NCBI RefSeq assembly: GCF_965638725.1
Contig: NC_134953.1
Span: 8,889,001 to 8,953,000 of the forward strand
Direction of reading: 5' to 3'
DNA length: 64,000 bases
From: Aptenodytes patagonicus
Taxonomy: Eukaryota; Chordata; Aves; Sphenisciformes; Spheniscidae
Below are positions 25,182 to 37,017 of the stretch, one piece after another. The position numbers were made by a program, and so were the translations under genes. Each line of letters starts with the position of its first letter. Within the stretch, counting starts at the first letter, position 1. The notes under the pieces were generated by a model. That model was given only the letters and a program-made list of their open reading frames with translations. It did no database searches and was not told the origin of the DNA.

Positions 25182-28100
25182 ACAGATTATTCAAAAAGTG
25201 GCATCTTGGTATAAAACAGCAGACAATACTTTTTTCCTACTTCTATGAGTCAGTCTGTTTTTAAAAAATGAGCAGAATATCTTTGCTGCATTCTTACTTA
25301 GAAATCAGTGATCCAAAATTATATCTTCATTGATTTGGCACTTACCAGCTTTCCCAAATAAGACATTACAAGATCCTTAACGGCTGTGCTTTTGAGGCTT
25401 AGTAGTGGACTGGCTCCTTTTGTTTGCTTCCAAGGTAACCTTTCATGTTCGCTACTTTTTCAGCACACTTTGAATATATGCCCAAAACCACCAAAGAGAG
25501 TCATCCTGCGCCGTCCAACTTTAAAGGCTGTTTCAGTCACTCGCTCCTGAGCAAGTGAGGTTGTTGTTAAGAGGATGATTTGTCTAAGTGTCTTTCTTCC
25601 CTCTACACTGGTAGTTAGTCGATGCATACCCAGTACTGTGCAACGCAGTATGGAGGTGCCCTGTTAAGTCTGGACTACTGGAAGCAGTACGGTTATATGA
25701 TCGTGTGTGTGGCTTCACCTTGGCTAAAATTCTCAGCTTCGTGTTTGGCCTGGTCATGCTGAATAGAGTGTCAGTAGAGCAAAATGCTGCCTAGCCAATA
25801 AGAGGAAAAAAAATACATTACTCTCTCATATTTTGATGTGTTATTCTGGTGGATTCTGGTGGTAGGTATTAGGTCCTTGCAAGCTGGCTTTTCAATGAAG
25901 AAGAAACCAGTGATGTGGAAGTCTGCTACATCCTTCTTGCTCCACGCAGGCCTAGAAAACAAGCTTTTCTTCAAAGACTTAAAATTGCTTGCACACAAAG
26001 AAAAAAGGTTCTGAAGAGACAGCAGTGATATTGCTGGGTAATATGTAGACCTAGTTTGTGAAAATTAGATATTTGGTAAAATTATTGGGTAATGTGAAAA
26101 TTCTGAGAAATAGGCAGAAGGAGATATTTAAAGACCGAGTTACAGACTGCTGGCTGACTACAGCTTGAAAAGTAGGGCTACTGACATGGTGTGTGGAAAA
26201 GCCCATTTAAAACCATGCTCTGCCTGACAAAGAGTGATGTGGGATGAAAATTCACAGTGAATACCCATAAGCCATATTCAAATATTAGAGCAGGGACTTG
26301 TATCAGATTGTCCTGAACCCTTGCATTATTACAAAAGTATTGAAAGGCTTTGCCTACTTTCATTGCAAAGGGAAAATAACACTAATTTTGGGAGCTTGAA
26401 AGATTCTGCAGGAGAGAATTAAGATATGCTGTTCTAGTTCTGTGTTCTTGTTATTGTGGTGCAGCATGTGAAAGTGAAATGCAAATGTTAGCAGTATTAT
26501 ACCACTCAGATTTGTCCTTTGTTTGCTTAGGCTTCCCGGTGGATGATCTTTAAAATACATTGCATCACAAATATAGTTATACATAGTTCAAGTATGTTAA
26601 TATTGTGCAGACTTCTGTATCCCTTCTCTTCTCTCCTCTCCCCCATCATCCTGTAAAATCATGGGCTTTTCTTTGTGATTCATGGGATTTTTTCATTTCT
26701 TTCTTTGTTTTGTTTAAGGAAACACCTGAGTCATGATTTTACTTTTTTGTCTGTAACGATGAGGGATACAATTTTTCTTGTAAATGAAAGCTTAAATCCC
26801 TTGACTCTGGGCTTTAAGCAAAACACTAATTATCGTTACAAGTTCTCATAGCTTTTGGTATCCCACTTTAGGATGAATGGTATTATTTCTAACTAAACAC
26901 AGTTAAATACCATTGGTGCTTCCTTTAGTGCTCAGAACTCACAGAAAACTATTTAGCTTGTTCTGCAGTACAGGATTCTTGTTGTCTAGGCTGCTTGTTT
27001 TAAACCAAGTCTTAGCTGTGACCATGAGAGAGATGCTGAGGTGAATGAAGACAAGAACATTGCAGGTTCAAGCTTCATATCTTTGCATCCAGAAAATGGT
27101 AAGTGAAATGGGGAGCTAATTTTAAAGTTATTTTCTATACTTGACACACCAGCCCCAGCTGAGAAACATAATTTCAGTTGATTTAATTGCTGTGCCATGA
27201 TCTTTCCCAGTATGATAATAAGCATTTAGCAGCTTGGTGACACCAGGATGAAATTATCTTAGGAAGCACTCGGTGGTTTTATTTGTCAGTATCAGGGATG
27301 CAGAAGCACCCTTTGGCCTCTTTGTACACAGATAATAGAAAAAAAAACCCACATATTTGCTGCAAATCATCTTCCAACATCAACACTTACCTGTTCTCTA
27401 AGCATGGCATCATAGCCATTTCTAAAAGCTGTCATTATTCTCCTTCTAATTCCACCGAGATCAATGTCAGCGAAGGAAGAGTTGAAGATAGCTTTCACAG
27501 TGGGAGGTTGCTTTGATTGTTGGTATTTGCAACCAGTCATCAAGCAGTATACTAAAGGCTTGTAGTCCCACATGGGAATGACCACTCATGAAATCTAATT
27601 CCTCATTCCTCTTGGTTTATATAGCTTTTAGCTTGTTTCTTAATTTTAAAAGTATTGATAATGCCTAACTGGGAGTGTCAGAATGTTTTTATATGAACAT
27701 CTATCTTCACAACCAATATGCCATTTCTTAATGCATTAACTGCCCTTACAGATTCCAAATGGAGACTCATCTCCATGCCCATTTCCTTTGTGTTGGAATT
27801 ACCTGTTTTAATTAGTTTAAGTGCCTGAATGGTTTTATGTCTTCATCCACCACTAAGCTTATTTTCCTTCTGAACATACAAGCAACCATCTAGGTACAGA
27901 ATACATGACATTGCAATGTTGTTCACCTGGCTTGGTAGTGCAGCTTTTGCAGCAAATTCAATTAAAGCATCAATTTTAGGCTATGTTGATGATAATAAAT
28001 TCCCCATTTAATAGAAGTTATGCTTTGATGTTTTTTCACGTCATTTTTATTAATAATAAGTGCTAATGAAATAATGAAGTGGTTTGAGCCTTAGAAAATA

Positions 28101-31100
28101 ACTGTCTTCTGCTAAATACTATGCAAGAAAGAATAACGGCACTTGCCAGACGGATGCATAAATTAATCTGGCTTCCCTGAGTTTACGGTTTTCAGCTTTT
28201 TTTATTTTGCATTTCCATTAGTCTTAGGAATGTGTCACAAAAGGAAGTAAAACTACTAAAAGCATGAAAGTCTAATGCAAAAAGTTAATGTTTAAGTTGT
28301 CTAATTACACTCAGTAGAGGATGTGATTTTTTAAGTATGATTAGTTCTTATTGAATAGTCTTCCACTATGCCTTGAAATGGGAGTCACTACTAAAACCAA
28401 GAACCTACACAAAATGTAGCCCTTTGCTTCCATTATGGCTTTGAGAAACAGAGGAGACAAGTTGTCCGGGTTTTGCATGATGTGCAGGGCTTCCGCTCTC
28501 CATGCGTATCGGTTTCAGAAGCAAAGCTGGGACCGCAGGCATTCCTTCCTCGGTCAGCGATTCAGCTCCATTCGCCGCTTGGAGCAGGGGAAAGTCGCAG
28601 CCAGTTTGGTGACTAGTTGCTAGTCCACATGAAGCCGGCAGTGTTGGCTTTTTGCTTCCGGTAGGCTTCACTTGAGTGCAAGCACTATCTAGTTAGACAT
28701 GGAGACATTTATTGAATTATATTCCCTTTGCTCACTCGGTCGATGCTCGGAGCATGAATCTTTTAACAGGTATCAATGCTGACTCATGGGACTCTAGCTG
28801 ATGAGGGAGAAGGTTGTGCATCTGGCATGCTCAAGGTCATGTTATGGATTCACGTGTTTGTGGGAAAGTGCAGAGCTGCTAGGCAGCTGCCCAGAAAATG
28901 TGCATTGCTGCCACGTCTGCTCCTTCTGAAACCCCGTGAACAAGGCACAGCAAAGAGCTAGAGGAAAATCCCAGCACTGCAAATACATGAAATGCAGACT
29001 CTGTGGCAGAAGTGGGAAAGTGCATAAGCTGAGGTCTAACGGAGTGAGTCATATGCTCAGAGCAATGAGACTTGACAGGTCTGAGTGAGGAAAGCCCCAG
29101 AGGGGCTCTTCAGAGAAAGAGCACTGTTGCTACAGCAGTTCAGTTCCTTCTCAGCCTCTTGCTAGGGCTGCAGCCTAGCCTTGAAACTGTAACTTGCAAA
29201 TGTTTGCAAAATATAAACTGCATAGGAAGTTCATACTTGGGCATTTTGTTGTGTCTTGAATGTCTTGACTGAAGAGTTGTCTTTGCAGGCATTTCATTTC
29301 ACTGAGGTATATTTCTATTTCATGACAATCTGGACTTTAGGATAAGAGGAAGTTGCCACAGTCTGCCTCTGGAATGAGTACTTGCTGCCTGTGAGATTCA
29401 GTGGGAGCTGCTGGCATTGAGGAGGACAGGGCTGAATATTTGGGCTTGATCCTGAAAAACAATTTAAAGTCCCGCTGTTTTATTCATTAGAACAGAATCT
29501 AGACAAACGGAATTTGCAGAGGATTTTTTTTTTTAATGTGGGACTCTTTAGCATGCATTTTATTTTTGGTAAAATAGCTGTTTGAAAAATGATGTGCAAC
29601 ATAAATACCATTTCTGAATTTGGCTCCAGCTGAGGGAAGATACATGCAGAGGAGATGGAAAAAGATGCATAATGAGAAATCTGACCTTAACTTACTCCCT
29701 TGCTGGGTGCATGCTCTTTTACTCAAGAAAGGCCCGTAAATAATAGATTTTTTAAACATTTAACATACATTTTTTAAACATTTAACTTAAATCACCAATG
29801 CATTGGAATGAATATGTTTAGCCATTCCTTTCTGACTAAAAACTGCCATGATGTTTGGTTCCCCAACACCGTGCTGTTAAAGCAATTGCAGGCTAATCTA
29901 TTCTACACCTGAGTTTTGTCAGTTCTGAGTAGTCAAGCAAGTCCTACAGCTTAGTTTTATTCCTCTCCTGTCACAGAGGCAGAGAAATAGCCCTGCTGCT
30001 AGTCTTGTTCAATGATGAAATTGCTCTTGAGTCTCATTAATATAATGAATCAATATGTTCTCCTGGACTGGCGTGTTTTATGTTCTTAGCCTCTGCTCCC
30101 TAGGAAGACACTACTATTTCGGGATCAAATCTATCCAGCAAAGTAAAAGGAAGTACTTTTCCCCTCTTTGTGTATTTTTCTAGCTACGGAGTATTCCAAG
30201 CAGCATTGTAAATTATTCAAGACTCTGTAGCCTGTGGAATTTTCAGTCTGTTGGAAACAGCTGAAAAATAAAAACCACATGCTCCACTGGCTCTGCATAC
30301 GAGAGTCTGCATTTTAAACCAGAGCTGCTGCATACACTGTGGCTTGTGCCGGTATCGTTTGGTGTTGACATCTGCATTATGATGAGGGGAATTATTCAAA
30401 GCCAAATTACTATTCAGGGTGGTAGTGTGAAACAATGAAAATGAGATTGCTAGAGGGGAAAATATATGCAACAGTTTGTATAGTTAGGAAAGAAAATTGG
30501 GTTCATTTGCTGAAGCACTGCTTCCCTCTTTAGCAGAGTTTAACCCCTTTACAACAGCTAAAACAAAGCTGTGACATGTTTCATGACAAAATGCAAGTGT
30601 TTTTTATGTGCTTTTTTAACTGTCGTAGTTACATTGTTTGTGGACCTAATCTGAAAATGTCCTGTAGGGCAGTAAATAGTTGGTTTAGACATAGGTCTAC
30701 ACCTTGTTGGAAGTGGGAATAATTTGCATCAAAAAGTAAAATATGACAAAAAATCACCACTTTTCCTCTTATTAAGCTGTGAACACACTGATTTTATTTT
30801 TTTGTTGCATATGTAAAAACTTCTTCAACTAACACATTTTGATCTTTAGTGAACTGGGCCTGTGCATTGTGAATATTCAGCCACCATCCCGTATTGGTTA
30901 GCTTCATAGCTTGGGATATGAATTTCTGTCCCTAAAAACATTTTCTTCCTTAGCTAACCAAGACGGTCTGACTTGTGAATACTGAAAGATAGTATTAGAA
31001 CTAGCGGTTGGTTTCTACAAGTTTGTGCTAGCCTATACCTGCTTTAGAAGTAGGGTCCCAACATTCTCCAGCTACCCAACCATTCAGAGGTCCTAATAAA

Positions 31101-33110
31101 ATTTCTGGGAAGTCATCCTTGCCTCGTACCCTACCTCCGCAGAGCTTCAGGAAAAGAAAACACACATCCGTAGATTATAGATTCCTTCCTACACTTAAAA
31201 ATTATCTACAATAGCCATACATTAAAGAGCTTCTCTGTAAATCTCGGTCAGAAATCCAGGTTTGCATACCACATCCTACCTGTGAAAGAGGCTATTTGGA
31301 GCACATCGCTGTTTCACAGCTCACTGGCAGAGCAGAATTTGCATGCATTCTTGAAAGGTTTATGCCAAAGTGTAGCTCTAGCCTAATTTGCTGCCTCTGA
31401 GTCCCCCGTCCTTTTTCTTATATTGTCTGTCCAGTTATTTTAGAAAGTGGCTTCAGTATCTCAGGTTGGGGGTGGGGGGTGATAGCATTCCCATGTAATT
31501 TCTTTACTTCTTGAATTGTATGCCAGACCAAACCCTGGCGTATGGACACATTTGAATTGAATGCTAAATAAGCAATAGACACTTGCCTTTCTCCTTGAAG
31601 GCTGTTTGCTTCCCTGCAGTTTAGCTTCACTTACCTGTCTTTTAACTGGTGGCAATAACACTTTTATGTGTGATTACAGGAGCTCACAAAATTCCTTATT
31701 GACCAAAGAGATGATTCTAAGGAAACAACAAAGAACTGGAAATTAAAATTTAAGACCTGAGACAAATTGACTAATGCTTTTTAGGCTGGCTTTACTTTTA
31801 TTAATGTTGGGTTTGTTGATTTGTTGAGTCTTTATTTAAACAAACAAAAAACCCTGAACTGAGTGGTTTCTTTTCCAGCAAGATGATGTTTTTATCAACG
31901 TATATTCATAACGGGAAAGAAATTAGTTGTTACAATTCTCTGATTACTTGAGAAAGGATTAGAATAAGAAGATAGTTGGGTTTTTTTGATAAAAGACAGT
32001 GAAGAACCAGATTCTTTTAAAAATCTTCTCTTCATGGCACGTAGTACCTTTTCTTCTAATGGAATTCTGCACTTCCATGTAGTAAGGAAATCTAGTCTCT
32101 ACATATTTGCATGATGTGCCTTTTATGTGTAAAGGTAGAAATACTTACCCAGTGAACAGTGAAATGTTGCAACTGTTAAATCTATTTTTAGGGATGGACA
32201 AACACAGAAGCAGAAAGGAGACACACAAATTAGAGTAGGTTCCGTGCCGAAGAGACCAGGAGTACATCCAAAGAGCACAGGAGATGATACACCCCTGGCT
32301 CTTGCAGTGTCTGTAACTACTCTTAGACTGACCATCTGATACTGAGGTTTGAGAACTGAATGTCTGATAGCTGAATGGTGATGTATCTGCACTGTCTTGC
32401 AAAAGATCTGAAGAAGGTTATCAGCTATGTAAGTGCTATGAAAGGCACAATAAGCTTTGACCACAGAGAGCTGGAAAATCAGGAGTTATCCATGATGAAA
32501 GACGCTTGCAGATAGATGAATTAGTTTATGGGAGCCAGTAAGTGTGTGTTTGCACTAAGGCGCAGAATTCTGTTTTCATACATATACTAGAAGATGCCAG
32601 TTCTCTGGACCCTGTTCAGTGCCCCAGTGATACACGTTAAATATCCCCCGCTGCTGTGGCTTTTAGAACCTTCCCACTGATACGCAGAGCACAGCCCGGG
32701 CAGTAACAGTAGGAGCTTCTTCACTAAAATTCATTCTCCAGCAGGGCCTGGAAATGACGGCTATTTAATCCCCATCTTTTGCATGAAAGAGATTTTTCCT
32801 GTGTAATGCCATCTTGAGTTTATGTAGCGTATAGGTCAAATGCATCTTGCTGAGAAAATGAATTACTTGACTCTTTCTTACCTTTCATTTAATTTGTAAC
32901 TGCTTTAGAAAAAATTCTTCTAGACTAAATTGTCTTCACATTTGCAGTCAGAATTTATCCTTTAAACAAAAAAAAATCTACTTACTTATCCTTGGCATCT
33001 GAACAACCAATTTTTGCCAAAGATATCAATTCTAGAAATAATTTTGAAAATTACTGAAGATTATGAAAATTATCTACCTCCTCCCTTAACTTTGATTCAA
33101 TGCTGATTGC
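25182..33110. other. Intergenic AT-rich DNA, no gene recognised
   Basis: No exon or mobile element could be supported. The stretch at about 27950-28330 is unusually dense in TAAT/ATTA words, the core of homeodomain sites, and might be regulatory. A small tandem duplication lies at 29748-29791. All open frames are under 90 codons and unremarkable. Confidence 0.5.
29748..29791. repeat. Two-copy tandem duplication
   Basis: TTTTTTAAACATTTAAC occurs twice in a row with a spacing of about 22 bp, the second copy followed by diverged sequence. This looks like a small replication-slippage duplication. Confidence 0.7.
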
Positions 33111-33160
33111 CACAGCTTAATCTCATTTGCTTTCAAAACATGGTATATCATATACTTGTG
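33111..33160 (+). repeat. Left arm of a 50 bp perfect inverted repeat
   Basis: This 50 bp segment, starting CACAGCTTAATC and ending ATACTTGTG, is the exact reverse complement of 34462-34511. Identity stops abruptly on both sides. See the matching arm and the finding for interpretation. Confidence 0.95.
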
Positions 33161-34461
33161 GCAGAAATGACTGTAAAAGGAATGAGTGATTTGGCATCAT
33201 TTTAGAATGGAACTGATCCGTAATGAAGATCAATAGTAACCTAGACACTGGGTAATTTTTGTGTGCTGTGCTCTTGTAATAGTCTAACAGAGTATGTAAC
33301 AAACCTATTTAAACATTACAAGACCAGTTTCTAATGGGGGTAGGTAATTTGAGAGAAATGCAGAATATCTCAGGCATTCTGACTGATGTCATGTTTGTTT
33401 GACATCTGCAGAATGGGATTAAATAAATTCAGTTTTGATCTGAAAAAGTAGCATTTGCTTCTCTAAGCAATATTGAGTTCTGTTTGTATGTCAGGGAGAA
33501 AAGAATCTTTAAAGTGCTCTTTAATGGAATGATGAGCTAGGATTTTTTATCTTTGCCATATATTTCACATTTTTCTTATAGCAATGTACTTGAAAAAAAT
33601 TATTTATGTAAATTTGGTAAATTAGAGCCTGAAAAAAGTTTCTTGACCTTACAATGTATATTTTCCAGTCACAGGTGTTTTAATAGCTTCATATTTCCCA
33701 GGTACAGAATGATAAGGATTCCGAAGGTTCAGGTCACAGGCTTCATAAAATTTGGCAACAAATGATAACACAGATCAGACATCTGTAGCAAAGGGGTGTG
33801 CAGGCTTATTTGTTAAACATATGCAAGTACCTTCCGGCTGGATGTTCTGTTAATCTTTGTGTTACACCTATTTTGGTATTGTAATGCCATTTTTACTTTC
33901 AGGATGGGACTTCTTGAACAAACTGGTAAGGTTTGTCTTTTTACCTATGCACTGATGCCTGAATAGATTACAATAATTACTCAGTGTAAAATCAGTTGTG
34001 TTCTGAAAATGTTCGTACACCTTCTGATGGAAGCACATTGTCAAAAGTCATTTGCCACTACTTCACTTCCCTGCCTGAACATCTCAGATGTCAGATGCGA
34101 AGACCCACGAAAAATAAATTGTAAAAAAACTTTTGGCTATTCCTTGAGCGTGTCTGCATTCCCATCAGCAAGCAGTCAAGGACTGAGTTCCCCAAGCACC
34201 TGTAGAAACTTCATGGGTGTAGTCTTGAAGTTAAAACTTTCAGCATCCAAAATCCAAGAGGTGAAACCAATTCAAAGCAAATTGCAGTACGTTGCTGTAA
34301 CTCGGGTACAACAAAGTACCGGTCTCTGTTTGTGTGTAGCGTGTAACAGAAACGGCTGGAGAAAACTGCCCGAGTGTTAGCGCCAGGAAGACCTCAGTGC
34401 CACATTTGGGATGCCACCTCTACCCTCACCAGTATCTCCATCCGAGGAACAGTAACACTAA
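33161..34461. other. 1.3 kb spacer between inverted repeat arms
   Basis: The spacer holds no recognised gene or repeat. A plus-strand open frame of 123 codons (34009-34380) lies in it, without homology that I recognise or a splice context. It has no transposase-like motif, so I do not read arms plus spacer as a DNA transposon. Confidence 0.5.
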
Positions 34462-34511
34462 CACAAGTATATGATATACCATGTTTTGAAAGCAAATGAG
34501 ATTAAGCTGTG
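34462..34511 (-). repeat. Right arm of a 50 bp perfect inverted repeat
   Basis: Reverse complement of 33111-33160 over all 50 bp, with no mismatch. The adjoining bases differ immediately (GC..GC outside the left arm against TA..TTA outside the right arm), so there is no gradual decay of identity. Confidence 0.95.
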
Positions 34512-34679
34512 TAACAACTCTCAGGCCAGAGCACTAAGCTGGCTCATACTTAGACGTGGCCGCACGGCCTGAGGTTAGTATCTTCATAATAATATGAAAA
34601 TTAATATTTTCATAGGCGGGGGTTACAGCCTCGTATCACTGCGGGTGTCTGGGGCGTCCCGGGGGAAAGGCACCTTCCC

Positions 34680-34965
34680 CTCCCCGTGTGTTTTGTATTA
34701 CAACACGCACGCCCGGCTACCCTGCCCCAGCCTGGGCTGCCGGGCTCTGTCCTCGCACGCCCAGCCGACCGGGGCCTTCCCTTCGCCGCCGCCCCCCGGC
34801 CCCGCCGCCGCCGCCCCCCGGGCCCCGCCGCGGCCGCGAAGCGCGGGCGCCCCCAGCGGAGCCGCCGCCGCCGAGCCGGGGGGCGGAGGGTGGCGCTCCC
34901 AGCAAATGCTGCGAAGCGGCCGCGGTTGGCGGGGACGTTTTAATGATGCAGCGGTTTAGGGCGGC
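34680..34965. promoter_or_regulatory. Isolated CpG island, orphan promoter candidate
   Basis: A roughly 285 bp block of very high GC with dense CpG, including GCGCGGGCGCC (NRF1-like), several GGGCGG/CCGCCC Sp1-type boxes and GCCGCC repeats, rises sharply from AT-rich DNA. CpG-rich sequence tails off to about 35.15 kb. A donor-like TTAG|GTAAGA at about 35022 on the plus strand could end a first exon. No vinculin first-exon coding sequence or other known start is present on either strand. It may drive a noncoding RNA or an unrecognised gene; direction is unknown. Long open frames here reflect GC content only. Confidence 0.55.
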
Positions 34966-35164
34966 TCAGGGGAAGATCACCGTCATCGCTCCCACTTAAA
35001 ACAATTATAACTTACTCTTCTTAGGTAAGATTTAGCATTGTCGTGTTTGCTCGTATTTTATGTGCCAGTTTATCTTCGCCTATGCTGTTTTAGTCGAACT
35101 CATGCATTGTTGGAGGAAAACGGTAATGTACGGTACCGCGCTTTTCGCAATTTGCGAAATTTGC

Positions 35165-35417
35165 CTCAAGTTGCGGCAGGGGAGGTTTAGATTGGATGTG
35201 AGGAAAAATTTCTTTACTGAAAGAGTGGTGAAACATTGGAACAGGCTGCCCAGGGAAGTGGTGGAGTCCCCATCCCTGGAGGTATTTAAAAGACGTGTAG
35301 ATGAGACACTTAGGGACATGGTTTAGTGGGCATGGTGGTGTTGGGTTGACGGTTGGACTCGATGATCTTAGAGGTCTTTTCCAACCTCAATGATTCTATG
35401 ATTCTATGATTCTATGA
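35165..35417 (+). mobile_element. CR1 LINE 3' fragment with octamer tail
   Basis: A 5'-truncated chicken-repeat-1 element. The plus strand encodes the end of the CR1 ORF2 product: a [10 protein letters not shown]...VVKHW block followed by [17 protein letters not shown], with the stop at 35324-35326. The short 3' UTR ends in about three direct copies of the octamer TGATTCTA/GATTCTAT (35391-35417), the 3' terminus expected of CR1. No target duplication is evident, as usual for CR1. It sits just downstream of the CpG island. Confidence 0.93.
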
Positions 35418-36803
35418 ATTTCATCTTGAACGCTCTTCCCGCTGGTTCCGTGCCTTCCTGTGAGCACGACATGAAATAACTGGCCTTTTTTTTGTTTGTT
35501 TGTTCACGAAGGCTTTGTTGTGACAAGGGATTCTCATAAGGGTAGCATTCTGGCTCTTCTGCTGCCGTGTGCTAGCGTTGCCCGAAATCTGGACAGGTCA
35601 GGAAGATGCAAGATTATAAATGTCAGCGAGGAATCACAGTCTTGTTTGGCAGAGTCACAGTTAAGAAGTGCGGGGCTATATACGTAAATGGCTGAGTACC
35701 TACTGTTTATCCCTTGCTCACCTTTTCGTAACTACTGAGGTGGAGCAAAGGTTATGCTATAAATAAAACCACTTCAGTGTGGTTTACGTGCATAGGCTCA
35801 GTAAATTGTGCATTGGCTGCGAGCGACGGCATCTGCTTCTCTGAGGCTGCTGCCCCATCTGCTGGCAGTTCTGTACTTCGGGTACCGTGAGAGGAAACGG
35901 GATGCTCGCTCCTCCCAGCCTGGGCTATCGTAACCTAAAAATACGTGACTTAAAAATAGATTTGAACAAAAGCAAGTGCGACCCATCAACGTTTGAGTGT
36001 ATGATGTAGGCCAATCAATGAAAGACATAATTACTTTTTCTTCAGGTCTTCATAAAAGTTGTAATAGAGACTAGTGGCATTTAAAGACAGGGAAGCTGCC
36101 CCATCTGCTGGGAGCTTTGTAGGTGTGAGATTGCTTCCTGTAAAACAAGAGATGAAGTTGGCCCAAACAAGTAGCGCTAAATCTGGAGATAAGAATTCAA
36201 TTGCTCTTGTAGATCATTCAGTAATAAAGGTGTCTTTTGGAGGATGGTGCCTTTCCTCAGTGTTACATTTACATTCTCCCTTTAAAACATTATTTCTCTG
36301 ATAGCTCACAAATCTCCAAATTGATCTGATTACCCATGTCTTCGATCTGGGGGCCTTTAAATTTCATTTCTGTTGCTGAATCTGTATAAAGACTGTCTTG
36401 ATGCATGTTTTCATAGCAAGATTCTGTAACTAAAAATACAAGACTTAACAGTTCTGTTTGGCAGTGGTTTTGTTAATATGAAAAATGAGCCATTGGCTCC
36501 TGTGCAGTGATACCAACAACATGGCTGGAGTACTGGTAACCTTCTAAGTAAGAAAGCTCATACAGAAATGCTCTTTGCCATTCAAAGAGCCCACAGACTG
36601 TAATTTTAACTGTAGTGGCTGGACAAGTGTAACAGATACCCAGACAATGAAAAAACAATAATTAAATAGCATCTGATCTTGATTGTCTCTCCAGAAACTA
36701 GGATATACCAGCAGATATATCTACCTTCTCAGGCTGTTGAATGCAGGAGCTCAAATGCTGGAGATGCGCAGGATCCTTTGATGTTAAGTCGGTGAAATAC
36801 AAC

Positions 36804-36824
36804 ATATATATATATATATATATA
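36804..36824. repeat. (AT)n microsatellite
   Basis: About ten and a half uninterrupted AT units. Confidence 0.95.
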
Positions 36825-36972
36825 GATGTAAAAACTTCAGCCTTTGTCATGAATGGTTGGTAAGAAAAAAATGTAGCAGAAAAGCTCGTGTAGTTGTGAA
36901 ATTCAGACCTTGTTACCACACAGTCTTTGTAGCTGTAAAATTGTCAAACAGGGGAAAATGATTAACTTATTT

Positions 36973-37017
36973 AAACCAATGTAGTCAAAACTGTAAAACC
37001 AATGTAGTGAAAACTAT
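36973..37017. repeat. Two-copy tandem duplication, 22 bp unit
   Basis: AAACCAATGTAGTCAAAACT is followed directly by AAACCAATGTAGTGAAAACT, with one substitution between the cores. A local slippage duplication. Confidence 0.8.

Noticed and set aside
33111..34511. DNA transposon with 50 bp terminal inverted repeats
   Set aside because: No target duplication at the outer edges, no transposase, and termini unlike hAT, Tc1/mariner or piggyBac ends.
34594..34959. 121-codon Pro/Ala/Gly-rich frame in the CpG island
   Set aside because: A GC-content artefact; all frames are open because stop codons are rare in this composition.
34680..34965. Vinculin (VCL) exon 1
   Set aside because: Synteny makes it a candidate, but the conserved N-terminal peptide is not encoded on either strand.
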